DNA from: Anoxybacillus flavithermus
Lineage (GTDB): Bacteria > Bacillota > Bacilli > Bacillales > Anoxybacillaceae
Direction of reading: 5' to 3'
DNA length: 32,136 bases
NCBI RefSeq assembly: GCF_002742685.1
Contig: NZ_PEDM01000031.1
Location: 1-32,136 of the forward strand
In this document: one piece after another, positions 8,331 to 16,597 of the stretch
Layout of the letters: the number at the start of each line of letters is the position of its first letter
Position numbering within the stretch: position 1 is the first letter of the stretch
The notes under the pieces: model-generated
Databases searched by the model: none
The model's input: the letters and a program-made list of their open reading frames with translations, nothing else
Told to the model about the DNA's origin: nothing
Made by a program: the position numbers and the translations under genes

Positions 8331-9151
8331 GTTTTTCCTCCTAACTTTTGTATAACAATTTCTTCCATTCGCTTCGTATTTGGAAAGATCCCTGTCCACT
8401 TTTCAAACGCTAGTGCACCTTGATAGACGAACATGCCTACACCGTTTTGCACGCGCGCCCCTTTTTCTTTTGCTTCTTGCAAAAGTTTTGTCATCAATGG
8501 ATTATAAATAATGTCGCTGACGATTGTCCCCTTTTTCAACGAATGAAGAGAAAGCGGCATCATATCGACATGCGGATACATGCCCACAGACGTCGTGTTA
8601 ATGATGATGTCGTACGCTCCTAACCGTTCTTCTGCTTGTTCAAGCGAATACACAGCTGACCGTTCTTTTTGAATAAACGCCTCTGCCTTTTCTGTTGTGC
8701 GATTACATACATCAATAGCGGCCGCTTCATGTTTTAAAAGGGTAAAATAAATGCCGCGCGCCGCTCCACCTGCACCGATAATCAATATGCGTACGCCGGA
8801 TAATTCAATGTTCATTTGCTCGCATAACGCTCGGACAAATCCTTCACCATCTGTATTATAGCCAACCCATTTTCCATTTTCATTAACGACTGTGTTGACT
8901 GCCCCCATTTGCTTAGCCGTTTCATCAAGCTCATCCATATATTCCATCACCGCTGTCTTATGTGGAATCGTCACATTAAACCCGGCGCATTGTAACGCTT
9001 TTAAGCCTTCTACCGCCTCTTTTAACATATGCGGCTCGACGTGAAACGCATGATAATGCGCATCAATATGTAACGATTGAAACGCATCGTTATGCATAAG
9101 CGGCGATAACGAATGATGAACAGGACAGCCGATCAGCGCAAATAATTTCAA
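8324..9151 (-). CDS. aroE: Shikimate dehydrogenase
   Basis: AroE reduces 3-dehydroshikimate to shikimate with NADPH in aromatic amino acid synthesis. The 275-residue protein has the shikimate-binding SLSPLMHN near the N-terminus, the NVTIPHK motif containing the catalytic lysine, the Rossmann loop [20 protein letters not shown] (NADP specificity), and [19 protein letters not shown] near the end. The start is TTG at 9151, behind GGGGGAGAGGAAC. The gene lies between yqeH and yqeI, as in B. subtilis. Confidence 0.96.
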   Translation of the reverse strand: MKLFALIGCPVHHSLSPLMHNDAFQSLHIDAHYHAFHVEPHMLKEAVEGLKALQCAGFNVTIPHKTAVMEYMDELDETAKQMGAVNTVVNENGKWVGYNTDGEGFVRALCEQMNIELSGVRILIIGAGGAARGIYFTLLKHEAAAIDVCNRTTEKAEAFIQKERSAVYSLEQAEERLGAYDIIINTTSVGMYPHVDMMPLSLHSLKKGTIVSDIIYNPLMTKLLQEAKEKGARVQNGVGMFVYQGALAFEKWTGIFPNTKRMEEIVIQKLGGKTC

Positions 9152-9170
9152 GTTCCTCTCCCCCTTTGTG

Positions 9171-10277
9171 TTAAATGAGCGACTTCCGCAACATTACCCC
9201 AACGCCTTTTGGCGCATACGCGATGACTTGTGCCCCTGGCTCGTGACATGTCACCCAGCCAAGTCCTGAGAAAACGATATCTGTTTTTGGTTCTTTTAAC
9301 GTAAAATGATGGGCAACAAGCGGTGGAAATTGCTCGCAATAGCTTTTGCGCGGCGGCTGCAACAATTCACCAAGATGTCTCTCATACAATTCATCGGCAT
9401 GTTCACGTTTCGTTCGATGAATAAACAATTCATTCGACATATAACATACAAATGGACGTCTTCCCCCGCTCACATAATCTAACCGAGCGAGCCCGCCAAA
9501 AAATAACGTTTGTTGTTCGTTCAATTGATATACTTTCGGCTTAATTTCTTTTTTCGGTGTAATGACTTTTAAATCTTTCTTGTCAACGAAATGCGCCATT
9601 TGATGATGATTTATAATTCCAGGGGTATCGTAAAGAGCCGAACCATCATCGAGCGGAATTTCAATCATATCAAGCGTTGTCCCCGGGAAATATGACGTCG
9701 TAATGACATTTCCTTTACCCGTCGCTTCTTTAATGATGCGATTAATAAACGTTGATTTTCCAACGTTCGTGCAACCGACGACGTATACATCTTTTCCGTT
9801 GCGATACTCATCAATCGCCGCCATCACTTCCTTCATTCCATCACCTTTATTGGCGCTTACTAAAAAAACATCGCGTGGCTGCAAGCCGAGTTCACGCGCT
9901 GCTTGTTTCATCCACCGCGTGACCTTTTCGTGTTTGACAGACTTCGGCAACAAATCCACTTTATTGCCGACAAGCAACACATCTTTTTTTCCGACAAACC
10001 GATGCAAACCTGGCAACCAACTTCCATTGAAATCGAAAATATCAACAATTTTCACGACAAGTCCATCCGCTTGTCCGATGCCGTGCAAAATGTTTAAAAA
10101 GTCGTCATCTGTTAAAGATACATCTTGCACTTCGTTGTAATGTTTTAACCGAAAACAACGTTGACATATAATCGGATCGCGTTCAAGTGCTGAAGGAGGC
10201 GCATATCCAATTTTGGTTTCATCTTCTGTTTGAATCGTTACTCCACATCCGATACAAATGATTTGTTCACTCATCAT
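9171..10277 (-). CDS. yqeH: Ribosome biogenesis GTPase YqeH
   Basis: YqeH is a circularly permuted GTPase required for assembly of the 30S subunit. An N-terminal zinc finger is visible (CIGCG and CQRCF). The G motifs come in permuted order: [10 protein letters not shown] (G4), VSANKGDG (G5), [15 protein letters not shown] (G1) and DTPGI (G3). A C-terminal domain follows and contains [13 protein letters not shown] and FSGLGWVTC. The ATG at 10277 lies two bases beyond the yqeG stop, with GGGAG just upstream. ATG 10274 is equally possible, and the longer TTG reading would sit inside the ribosome binding site. Confidence 0.96.
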   Translation of the reverse strand: MMSEQIICIGCGVTIQTEDETKIGYAPPSALERDPIICQRCFRLKHYNEVQDVSLTDDDFLNILHGIGQADGLVVKIVDIFDFNGSWLPGLHRFVGKKDVLLVGNKVDLLPKSVKHEKVTRWMKQAARELGLQPRDVFLVSANKGDGMKEVMAAIDEYRNGKDVYVVGCTNVGKSTFINRIIKEATGKGNVITTSYFPGTTLDMIEIPLDDGSALYDTPGIINHHQMAHFVDKKDLKVITPKKEIKPKVYQLNEQQTLFFGGLARLDYVSGGRRPFVCYMSNELFIHRTKREHADELYERHLGELLQPPRKSYCEQFPPLVAHHFTLKEPKTDIVFSGLGWVTCHEPGAQVIAYAPKGVGVMLRKSLI

Positions 10278-10279
10278 TA

Positions 10280-10792
10280 TCACTCCCAATGAATCATACC
10301 TTTTTTTCGCATCATGTTTAAAATTCTTCTTTCAATATTTCGATTCATACGAGTAAAAAAGCCGTCTGTTTGAGCCACAGGGACGACTAAAATCGTATGC
10401 AAGCCGAGGCGATTACCGCCAAACACATCGGTAAGAAGCTGGTCGCCGATGACGACGACTTCCTCCTTTTTTAGCTTCATGTCGCGCAACGCTTGTTGAA
10501 ATGCCCGCGTTAACGGCTTGCGCGCTTCAAAAATGAACGGGATTCCAAGTGGTTTCGCAAATGCTTCGACTCGTTTTTTATTGTTATTCGATACAACTGT
10601 CACTTGAATGCCGTTTTGTTTCATTTGTTCAAACCAACTGGCAACTTCCGGCGTCGCAAGGGGACGATCCCATTCAATTAACGTATTGTCTAAATCGGTA
10701 ATAATTCCTTTGATTCCTTTTTGTTTTAAATGTTGTGGGGTAATTTCAAAAATACTTTTCGCATGTTCGTTCGGCAAAAAATATTTTAACAT
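10280..10792 (-). CDS. yqeG: YqeG family HAD-superfamily (IIIA) phosphatase
   Basis: The 170-residue protein has HAD motifs in order: DLDNTLIEWDRP (nucleophile Asp and general acid Asp), VTVVSNNNKKRV (motif II), and VVIGDQLLTDVFGGNRLG (motif IV). The family is a predicted phosphatase of unknown substrate. It opens the yqeG-yqeH-aroE-yqeI-nadD-yqeK-rsfS-yqeM operon; the promoter must lie upstream, near the DnaA-box region. The start is supported by GAGGAAG before the ATG. Confidence 0.94.
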   Translation of the reverse strand: MLKYFLPNEHAKSIFEITPQHLKQKGIKGIITDLDNTLIEWDRPLATPEVASWFEQMKQNGIQVTVVSNNNKKRVEAFAKPLGIPFIFEARKPLTRAFQQALRDMKLKKEEVVVIGDQLLTDVFGGNRLGLHTILVVPVAQTDGFFTRMNRNIERRILNMMRKKGMIHWE

Positions 10793-10873
10793 ACTTCCTC
10801 ATTCCTTCTCTGTTTTTTACATAAATAAACAAATTGTAAAATTTTTCGACAAAATTTGACGGTTTTCGTTTGT

Positions 10874-10973
10874 TGTGGATAACTTTATACACAATATCCA
10901 CACATATTTATCAACTTTTTCTTCATGTTATGAACAATGAATCCACAACTTATCCACCACCACTTGTGGATAA
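10874..10973. promoter_or_regulatory. Cluster of DnaA boxes upstream of sda
   Basis: Two perfect boxes, TGTGGATAA (TTATCCACA on minus), lie at 10874-10882 and 10965-10973. Between them are TTATACACA at 10885-10893 (fits TTATNCACA), ATATCCACA at 10894-10902 and TTATCCACC at 10950-10958 (one mismatch each), and the weaker GAATCCACA at 10939-10947. In B. subtilis, DnaA boxes upstream of sda couple its expression to replication initiation, so this arrangement fits. The boxes could also affect the divergent yqeG operon. Confidence 0.85.
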
Positions 10974-10982
10974 CCGGAACAA

Positions 10983-11011
10983 TTGTTCTCGTCGTTGATT
11001 TATGGTAAAGT
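10983..11011 (+). promoter_or_regulatory. Candidate sda promoter
   Basis: TTGTTC at 10983-10988 and TAAAGT at 11006-11011 are separated by 17 bases, which fits sigma-A spacing although both hexamers are imperfect. It starts ten bases after the last DnaA box, which would place bound DnaA beside RNA polymerase. Confidence 0.4.
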
Positions 11012-11073
11012 AAAGATAAACCTACCATTATATGTATACATGTATTCGTGTATACCTCAAGGAGGCGAAAAAA

Positions 11074-11214
11074 ATGAAATGTTTGCCCGATGACTTATTA
11101 ATCGAATCATACTACAAAGCGAAAGAGTTACAATTAAGTAAAGAATTTATCCAACTCATTGAACGTGAAATTTTCCGTCGCCGTCTTGACCATAAACTGA
11201 AACAAACATCATAA
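11074..11214 (+). CDS. sda: Sporulation checkpoint histidine kinase inhibitor Sda
   Basis: Sda binds sporulation histidine kinases (KinA) and blocks phosphorelay entry when replication is unfinished or damaged. This 46-residue protein has the helical-hairpin pattern of the family: [16 protein letters not shown], then [16 protein letters not shown]. The ATG at 11074 has a strong AAGGAGG 10 bases upstream. The DnaA-box cluster in front of it and the terminator behind it support a single-gene unit. Confidence 0.94.
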   Translation: MKCLPDDLLIESYYKAKELQLSKEFIQLIEREIFRRRLDHKLKQTS

Positions 11215-11216
11215 TT

Positions 11217-11237
11217 GAGCCTTTAGTGGCTCTTTTT
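11217..11237 (+). terminator. sda terminator
   Basis: GAGCC (11217-11221) pairs with GGCTC (11228-11232), followed by five T. The loop overlaps the stop codon of convergent psd. The reverse orientation lacks a good T-run. Confidence 0.75.
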
Positions 11238-12020
11238 CTTTTGCGCCAAAAAGCCGATTCGTTGTCCCATTTTTACTTCAAGTGGCGGAACAATTTGTTC
11301 GTCTAACGTAAACACGTCTTTTTCAAACAATAACACAACCGTAGAACCGAATGAAAAATATCCGATTTCCTCCCCTTTTTTCACGTAATCACGCTCATGC
11401 GTTAATTCAATGCTGTTAACAAACATCGCTCCGACTTTCACAATAGCCGTATACATACCATTTGTACACAATTCGGTAATTCTTCTGTAATTTTTAGAAA
11501 GAGGAGCCTTGCCATATTTCAATCCAAGTCGGTTTACCGGATATGACTTGCCCCCAAGCTCCCACTGCTTCACAACTTCCCCACATATTGGACTATGAAT
11601 GCGATGATAATGGCTCGGGCTTAAATACAAAATAATAAACGTTCCATGCAAATATTTTTCAGCTATCTGGTCATCGCCAAGCATTTCACGAATGGAATAC
11701 GTTTTCCCTTTGACTACTATTTCTTTTTGATCCGTAATGATGCCGATATCTTCGATGACCGCATCAACAGGACTGACGACGCTATTTGGATGTGTATCAA
11801 CTGGACGAATCCCTTCTTTTAATGTGCGGACGAACAATTGTTGGAGCGTTTCGTATTCGTGCAACTTTTTTTCCATTTCTTCTTCATTAACTTTATATAC
11901 TTTCGCATAAGATGGAATGACTAAACGACTCCATTTTGAGCGTGTGAATGAAGCGAGACACTTCGATGTCAATGGTTGATTTGTCAATTCAATAAATAGT
12001 CGATATAACCACTTCAACAA
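11223..12020 (-). CDS. psd: Phosphatidylserine decarboxylase
   Basis: Psd converts phosphatidylserine to phosphatidylethanolamine at the membrane. The 265-residue proenzyme has the family features SPVDAVIEDIG, YLSPSHYHRIHSPICGEV (with the conserved His residues), VGAMFVNSIEL, and the self-cleavage motif FGST at residues 224-227, where Ser226 would become the pyruvoyl group. It is divergent from pssA, which makes its substrate. The two are separated by 124 bases that should hold both promoters, but I could not identify those with confidence. Confidence 0.96.
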   Translation of the reverse strand: MLKWLYRLFIELTNQPLTSKCLASFTRSKWSRLVIPSYAKVYKVNEEEMEKKLHEYETLQQLFVRTLKEGIRPVDTHPNSVVSPVDAVIEDIGIITDQKEIVVKGKTYSIREMLGDDQIAEKYLHGTFIILYLSPSHYHRIHSPICGEVVKQWELGGKSYPVNRLGLKYGKAPLSKNYRRITELCTNGMYTAIVKVGAMFVNSIELTHERDYVKKGEEIGYFSFGSTVVLLFEKDVFTLDEQIVPPLEVKMGQRIGFLAQKKKSH

Positions 12021-12144
12021 CGACTTTCCCTCCTAAAGTAAAGAATATCCTTTACTAGTTTGCTTATTATCAATAAAATATTAGTAACCGAGTGATATTT
12101 TTGGCAAGTGGGTCGGCACGATTTCAATAAAGGAGTGAATTTAT

Positions 12145-12684
12145 ATGTTTTTATCGGATTATATTGATCATACCATTAAAAAACTTAAAGCGCATACGGC
12201 AAACGTATTGACGTTGACAAACTTAAGCTTAGGCGGTTTCGCCATTTTGTTTGCGGTGAAAGGCCAGCTGAATGTCTCTGTATTATTTATTTTTCTGGCA
12301 GCACTTGCCGATCGTTTTGACGGAACAGTCGCTCGGAAAATGAACATCGAATCAGACTTAGGGAAACAATTGGACTCAATGAGTGATATTATATCATTTG
12401 GAGTAGCACCTGCACTATTACTTTATCAAGGATTATTGCACGAATTTGGCGCACCTGGCTCATTTTTTACGATTTTTTATATCGGCTGTGGCGCATTTCG
12501 TCTTGCGCGATTTAATATTACGGAAAGCAACGGATATTTCACCGGTTTGCCGATTACAGCCGCAGGTTGTTTATTGACGCTTAGCTATTTAACGATTCAT
12601 TACTTCCCGCCTTACGTCTTTATTTTTATTATTTTTACGCTTTCTCTTTTAATGGTCGGCTCATTTAAGTTAAAGAAAATTTAA
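12145..12684 (+). CDS. pssA: CDP-diacylglycerol--serine O-phosphatidyltransferase
   Basis: PssA makes phosphatidylserine from CDP-diacylglycerol and serine. The CDP-alcohol phosphotransferase motif DGxxARx8GxxxDxxxD is complete: Asp59, Gly60, Ala63, Arg64, Gly73, Asp77 and Asp81. Around it are several membrane helices (LSLGGFAILFAV, LFIFLAALAD, and the hydrophobic C-terminus YVFIFIIFTLSLLMVGSF). At 179 residues it is the short Bacillus-type enzyme. An AAGGAGTG site precedes the ATG. With divergent psd it completes phosphatidylethanolamine synthesis. Confidence 0.95.
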   Translation: MFLSDYIDHTIKKLKAHTANVLTLTNLSLGGFAILFAVKGQLNVSVLFIFLAALADRFDGTVARKMNIESDLGKQLDSMSDIISFGVAPALLLYQGLLHEFGAPGSFFTIFYIGCGAFRLARFNITESNGYFTGLPITAAGCLLTLSYLTIHYFPPYVFIFIIFTLSLLMVGSFKLKKI

Positions 12685-12716
12685 CCCTTGGAGTTTTCCA
12701 CTTCAAGGGTTTTTTT
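12683..12716 (+). terminator. pssA terminator
   Basis: A 12-bp stem, AACCCTTGGAGT with ACTTCAAGGGTT (one G-U pair), is followed by T6. It begins inside the pssA stop codon. Confidence 0.88.
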
Positions 12717-12730
12717 CGTACAAATTTCCC

Positions 12731-12759
12731 TTTTCAAACATTCGGATAAATTATATGAT
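12731..12759 (+). promoter_or_regulatory. Candidate motAB promoter
   Basis: TTTTCA at 12731-12736 and TATGAT at 12754-12759 have a 17-base spacer and fit a sigma-A promoter. The motA start is 45 bases further on. I see no sigma-D-type motility promoter. Confidence 0.45.
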
Positions 12760-12804
12760 AAACTTGGATTTATTTTTCATTCTACAACAACTAGAGGTGA
12801 TATC

Positions 12805-13605
12805 ATGGACCGTACGTCCTTAATCGGGCTCATTCTTGGCATTATCGCTGTCGGTGTCGGAATGGTGTTTAAAGGGGTAAGCCCGGCCGTGCTCATTAAC
12901 CCCGCTGCGATTTTAATCATTTTATTAGGGACAGCGGCAGCCGTCACGATCGCCTTTCCAACGAAAGAAATTTCGAAAGTGCCGAAACTGTTTGGCGTCA
13001 TTTTTAAAGAGTCAAAAACACCAAAAATCGAAGAACTCATTCCGCTGTTTGTTGAATGGGCAAACATTGCTCGCCGCGAAGGATTGCTCGCTTTGGAAGC
13101 AAAAGTAGCCGAAATCGATGACCCGTTTTTGCGCAACGGATTAAGTCTAGCCATTGACGGACAGTCGCAAGAATTTATTCGTGATGTCATGACTGAAGAA
13201 ATTGAAGCAATGGAAGAACGTCACTTAGCGAATGCGACGATTTTTACACAAGCTGGTACATACGCTCCAACGCTAGGGGTACTTGGTGCCGTCGTCGGAT
13301 TAATCGCCGCCCTGCAAGATATGTCTGACATTGAACGTCTCGGTCACGCCATTAGTGCGGCGTTCGTTGCGACACTCATGGGAATTTTTACAGGATACGT
13401 TCTTTGGCACCCATTTGCAAACAAGCTAAAGCGTAAATCGAAAGAAGAAATTAAAGTGCGGCAAGTAATGATTGAAGGAGTGCTCTCCATTATTGAAGGA
13501 CAAGCACCGCGAGCGATTGAGCAAAAATTAGCTTCTTATTTACCGATGAGCGAACGTCAAAAACTTTTAGGACAAGGAGCTCAAAATAATGGCGAAAAAG
13601 CATAA
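12805..13605 (+). CDS. motA: Flagellar motor stator protein MotA
   Basis: MotA and MotB form the proton-driven stator that turns the flagellum. This 266-residue protein closely follows B. subtilis MotA: it opens MDRTSLIGLILGIIAVGVGM (first membrane helix), has the cytoplasmic loop LARREGLL-like segment (ANIARREGLLALEAKV), and ends the loop with QAGTYAPTLGVLGAVVGLIA and AISAAFVATLMGIFTGYVLW (two helices). The ATG at 12805 follows GAGGTGAT. The longer reading from 12688 runs back into the pssA terminator and is rejected. It overlaps motB by 17 bases. Confidence 0.95.
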   Translation: MDRTSLIGLILGIIAVGVGMVFKGVSPAVLINPAAILIILLGTAAAVTIAFPTKEISKVPKLFGVIFKESKTPKIEELIPLFVEWANIARREGLLALEAKVAEIDDPFLRNGLSLAIDGQSQEFIRDVMTEEIEAMEERHLANATIFTQAGTYAPTLGVLGAVVGLIAALQDMSDIERLGHAISAAFVATLMGIFTGYVLWHPFANKLKRKSKEEIKVRQVMIEGVLSIIEGQAPRAIEQKLASYLPMSERQKLLGQGAQNNGEKA

Positions 13606-14344
13606 AAAACATCATCATGAGGAACATGTCGATGAAAGCTGGTTAATTCCGTACGCCGATTTATTGACGTTGCTGCTTGCGTTATTTATCGTATTGTTCG
13701 CAAGTAGTCAAATTGACTCGAAAAAGTTTATGGAAATTGCGCGCGCGTTTAATAGCGTATTTACAGGCGGTACAGGGGCACTACAATATTTAAGCCCGAT
13801 TGAACGAGAAGAGATGGATTCTGTCATTAAAGACTCGCCGAATCAGAAGCCGTACGTTAAAATTTCAAAAGAAGAATACGAGGAATTAAAAAAGATTCAA
13901 AGTAAATTTAACGAATACGTCAAGACGAATCAATTGAGCGGAGAATTATCTGTGGCGATGACAGAGGAAGGGTTACTTGTGACGATCGCAAACGACGTGT
14001 TGTTTGATTCAGGCAGCGCTGATATTAAGCCACAATATCGTAATGTCGCCAAAAAAATATCGAATTTGCTCGTCATGAATCCGCCGCGCAACATCGTCAT
14101 TAGCGGACATACAGACAACGTGCCAATCAATAATGCAAAATTTGCTTCAAACTGGGAATTAAGCGTCATGCGCGCCGTCAACTTTATGAAACTATTGCTT
14201 GAAAATACAAAGTTAGATCCGCAACTATTTAGCGCCAAAGGGTACGGCGAATTTAAACCAATCGCCTCCAATGCGACTCCCGAAGGACGCGCCAAAAACC
14301 GACGCGTAGAAATTTTAATTATGCCACAGGAGCCGACACAGTAA
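13589..14344 (+). CDS. motB: Flagellar motor protein MotB
   Basis: The 251-residue protein has a basic/His-rich N-terminus, one membrane helix starting WLIPYADLLTLLLALFIVLF in which Asp24 is the expected ion-binding residue, the plug/linker region, and a C-terminal OmpA-like peptidoglycan-binding domain (FDSGSADIKP, ISGHTDNVPI, SAKGYGEFKPIAS, NRRVEILI). Resemblance to recalled B. subtilis MotB is much stronger than to MotS, so a proton stator is favoured. It is translationally coupled to motA, with AAGGAGC upstream of the start. Confidence 0.95.
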   Translation: MAKKHKKHHHEEHVDESWLIPYADLLTLLLALFIVLFASSQIDSKKFMEIARAFNSVFTGGTGALQYLSPIEREEMDSVIKDSPNQKPYVKISKEEYEELKKIQSKFNEYVKTNQLSGELSVAMTEEGLLVTIANDVLFDSGSADIKPQYRNVAKKISNLLVMNPPRNIVISGHTDNVPINNAKFASNWELSVMRAVNFMKLLLENTKLDPQLFSAKGYGEFKPIASNATPEGRAKNRRVEILIMPQEPTQ

Positions 14345-14371
14345 AAGCGAGGGACTGCTCCCTCGCTTTTT
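14343..14371. terminator. Bidirectional terminator between motB and the Ktr gene
   Basis: A perfect 12-bp stem (14343-14354 with 14359-14370, loop CTGC) has T-runs on both strands, serving convergent motB and the potassium channel gene. Confidence 0.92.
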
Positions 14372-15700
14372 TCATCCTGTCAATATATCGCCATTCGGAT
14401 AACGAATGTTTGTTTTTTTCGGCTTTGCAATCGAATAGACAAGCGTTAACGGTCCTAATTTCCCAAACAACATGACACAAATAATAAGCACTTTCCCGAT
14501 CGTTGATAAATGCGGCGTCAAATTCATTGAAAGCCCAACCGTCCCAAATGCCGATACGACTTCAAATAAAAGCGCAAGGAGCGAAGCATCTTCTGTGAGT
14601 GTCAACATCATCGTCACAACAAAAATAAACAACATGCTCATCGACGCAATCGCTAACGCACGTAAAATAATTGTATGACGTATTGTTCTCATCGCAATCA
14701 CTGTTTCTTCTTTTCCTTTTAGAAAACTCATGACTGCAAAAATGATAACCGCAAACGTCGTCAGTTTAATTCCTCCACCGGTCGAAGTGCTTCCTGCTCC
14801 AATAAACATTAGAAAAATCATGAGCATCGCCGTCGGTTGTTCAAGTGAACCGATATCAATCGTATTAAATCCTGCCGTTCTTGGTGTAATCCCTTGAAAA
14901 TAAGCAGCCCATAGCTGCTCACGAAGCGAAAGAGAGCCAAGCGTTTTTGGGTTGTTATGTTCGAATAGAAAGAAGGCAATGATCGCCACAATGTTCACAA
15001 CAAGCGTCATCACTAACATCAGCTTCGTATGGAGAGATAACTTTCTCCAGCGCCGTTGGTACAACACATCAAAAACGACGGTAAAGCCAAGACCTCCGAT
15101 AATAACGAGTAAAGAAACGGTGATGTTGACGATCGGATCGCCGACAAAACGTGATAAATTATCATGCCATAATGCAAACCCTGCGTTATTAAACGATGCG
15201 ATCGTGTGAAAAAGACTGTAATATAGCCCTTTTGCCCAACCCATTTTCGGAATCCAATCGATCGCTAACAACGTCGCCCCGACAAGCTCCATAAATAAAG
15301 AAAACAACAATAAATTGCGTGCCAAACGAATAACGCCACCAAGCGATGGCTGATTTAGAGCTTCTTGCATCAACATGCGCTGCTTCATTCCGATTTTTTT
15401 CCCGAGCACAATGACAACGAGCACCGCAAATGTCATAATTCCAAGTCCACCTACTTGGATGAGCACCATTAAAACGACTTCTCCAAACAAAGTGAACGTA
15501 GAGCCCGGATCAATGGGCGCTAGTCCGGTTACTGTTGCTGCGGATGTGGACAAAAAGAATGCATCAAGCCAGCTAATATGTTTATCCGTTGCAATCGGCA
15601 ACTTTAATAACACCCCACCGACAACAACGAGAAAAAGAAACATAAACGCTAACAGCTGTGGCGGTGTCAGTTTTAACGGTTTCATCATTGCCCTTCTCAC
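14372..15700 (-). CDS. Ktr-type potassium uptake channel subunit (KtrB/KtrD)
   Basis: This 442-residue TrkH/KtrB-family protein would form the potassium-conducting dimer of a Ktr system. The four pore-loop repeats are visible in order: TAATVTGLAP, TIASFNNAGFAL, GITPRTAGFNT and VSAFGTVGLSMN. FIGAGSTSTGGGIKLTTFAV, a conserved gate-region segment, precedes the last. Many hydrophobic helices lie between. The regulatory RCK partner (KtrA/KtrC) is not encoded nearby, which in Bacillus is more typical of KtrD, but B versus D cannot be settled by eye. The start is read as GTG 15700 with AAGGA upstream; ATG at 15688 or 15685 is possible. Confidence 0.9.
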   Translation of the reverse strand: MRRAMMKPLKLTPPQLLAFMFLFLVVVGGVLLKLPIATDKHISWLDAFFLSTSAATVTGLAPIDPGSTFTLFGEVVLMVLIQVGGLGIMTFAVLVVIVLGKKIGMKQRMLMQEALNQPSLGGVIRLARNLLLFSLFMELVGATLLAIDWIPKMGWAKGLYYSLFHTIASFNNAGFALWHDNLSRFVGDPIVNITVSLLVIIGGLGFTVVFDVLYQRRWRKLSLHTKLMLVMTLVVNIVAIIAFFLFEHNNPKTLGSLSLREQLWAAYFQGITPRTAGFNTIDIGSLEQPTAMLMIFLMFIGAGSTSTGGGIKLTTFAVIIFAVMSFLKGKEETVIAMRTIRHTIILRALAIASMSMLFIFVVTMMLTLTEDASLLALLFEVVSAFGTVGLSMNLTPHLSTIGKVLIICVMLFGKLGPLTLVYSIAKPKKTNIRYPNGDILTG

Positions 15701-15800
15701 GATTCATCCTTCTTTCTTTTGCATATTTACAGTTTCCAATTATACGTCATTTTCTTTCACAAAACAAAAAAAATCGTGTGTCCAAACACGAACAAGTTTT

Positions 15801-15835
15801 CTAATGCATATACATACATAAGCAACAAAAGACCA
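15801..15835 (+). promoter_or_regulatory. Possible sigma-E/K-type -10 element upstream of sigK
   Basis: CATACATA in the sequence ATGCATATACATACATAAG resembles the CATAC-type -10 of sporulation sigma-E/sigma-K promoters and lies about 35 bases before sigK. I could not fix a matching -35 element. B. subtilis sigK is transcribed by sigma-E and sigma-K, so such an element is expected; this is a weak match. Confidence 0.3.
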
Positions 15836-15850
15836 CCTGCGAGGTGAACG

Positions 15851-16567
15851 ATGATGGGTACCATTTTTTCTGCACTTGCTTTGTTTATAAAGGAGCTCGT
15901 CTTTTTCGTATCTTATGTGAAAAACAACGCCTTTCCACAACCGCTTGATGCAAAAGAAGAAGCGATGTATTTAAAACAAATGGCAAAAGGGGATGAATAC
16001 GCACGCAACAAGCTCATCGAACACAATTTGCGCCTCGTTGCGCACATTGTAAAGAAGTTCGAAAACACCGGAGAAGATCCAGAAGATTTAATTTCCATCG
16101 GCACAATCGGCTTAATTAAAGCGATCGAAAGCTATTCAACAGGGAAAGGGACGAAACTAGCGACATATGCTGCTCGTTGTATTGAGAATGAAATTTTAAT
16201 GCACCTTCGTTCACTGAAAAAAACGAGGAAAGACGTTTCTTTGCACGATCCGATCGGGCAAGATCGCGACGGAAATGAAATTAGTCTACTCGATGTATTA
16301 AAATCAGAAGATGAAGACATTATCGACATGATTGAAAAAAATAATGAGCTTGAAAATATCGCTCAACATTTACACGTCCTTGACGATCGTGAACGACAAG
16401 TCATCGTTAGCCGCTTCGGCTTAAACATGCAACCTGAACGCACCCAGCGCGAAATCGCCAAAGAACTCGGCATTTCCCGCAGCTACGTCTCGCGCATCGA
16501 AAAACGGGCGTTAATGAAGTTGTTTCATGAATGTTATAAGCATGATAAAGGAAAAAAAGGTTCATAA
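15851..16567 (+). CDS. sigK: Sporulation sigma factor SigK, uninterrupted
   Basis: SigK is the late mother-cell sigma factor. The 238-residue protein has the pro-sequence region (first 20 or so residues, hydrophobic [19 protein letters not shown]) that SpoIVFB removes, region 2 ([55 protein letters not shown]), region 3, and the region 4 helix-turn-helix ([20 protein letters not shown]). It closely matches B. subtilis SigK end to end. There the gene is split by the skin prophage in growing cells, but here it is continuous. Two adjacent ATGs (15851, 15854) follow GAGGTGA; 15851 matches the length of the homologue. Confidence 0.96.
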   Translation: MMGTIFSALALFIKELVFFVSYVKNNAFPQPLDAKEEAMYLKQMAKGDEYARNKLIEHNLRLVAHIVKKFENTGEDPEDLISIGTIGLIKAIESYSTGKGTKLATYAARCIENEILMHLRSLKKTRKDVSLHDPIGQDRDGNEISLLDVLKSEDEDIIDMIEKNNELENIAQHLHVLDDRERQVIVSRFGLNMQPERTQREIAKELGISRSYVSRIEKRALMKLFHECYKHDKGKKGS

Positions 16568-16570
16568 AAC

Positions 16571-16596
16571 AGGTGTCCCAACATCACGGGACACCT
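16571..16596. terminator. Terminator between sigK and the DUF4405 gene
   Basis: AGGTGTCCC (16571-16579) pairs with GGGACACCT (16588-16596). The T-run is better on the minus strand (CTGTTTTATG), but the hairpin can serve both convergent genes. Confidence 0.8.
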
Positions 16597-16597
16597 T

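Noticed and set aside
13589-14344. MotS/MotP-type sodium stator
   Set aside because: The membrane helix and periplasmic domain resemble B. subtilis MotB, and the partner resembles MotA, much more than MotS/MotP.
14372-15700. Specific naming of the potassium channel gene as ktrB or ktrD
   Set aside because: Pore motifs identify the family, but no feature seen by eye separates the two, so no gene symbol is given.
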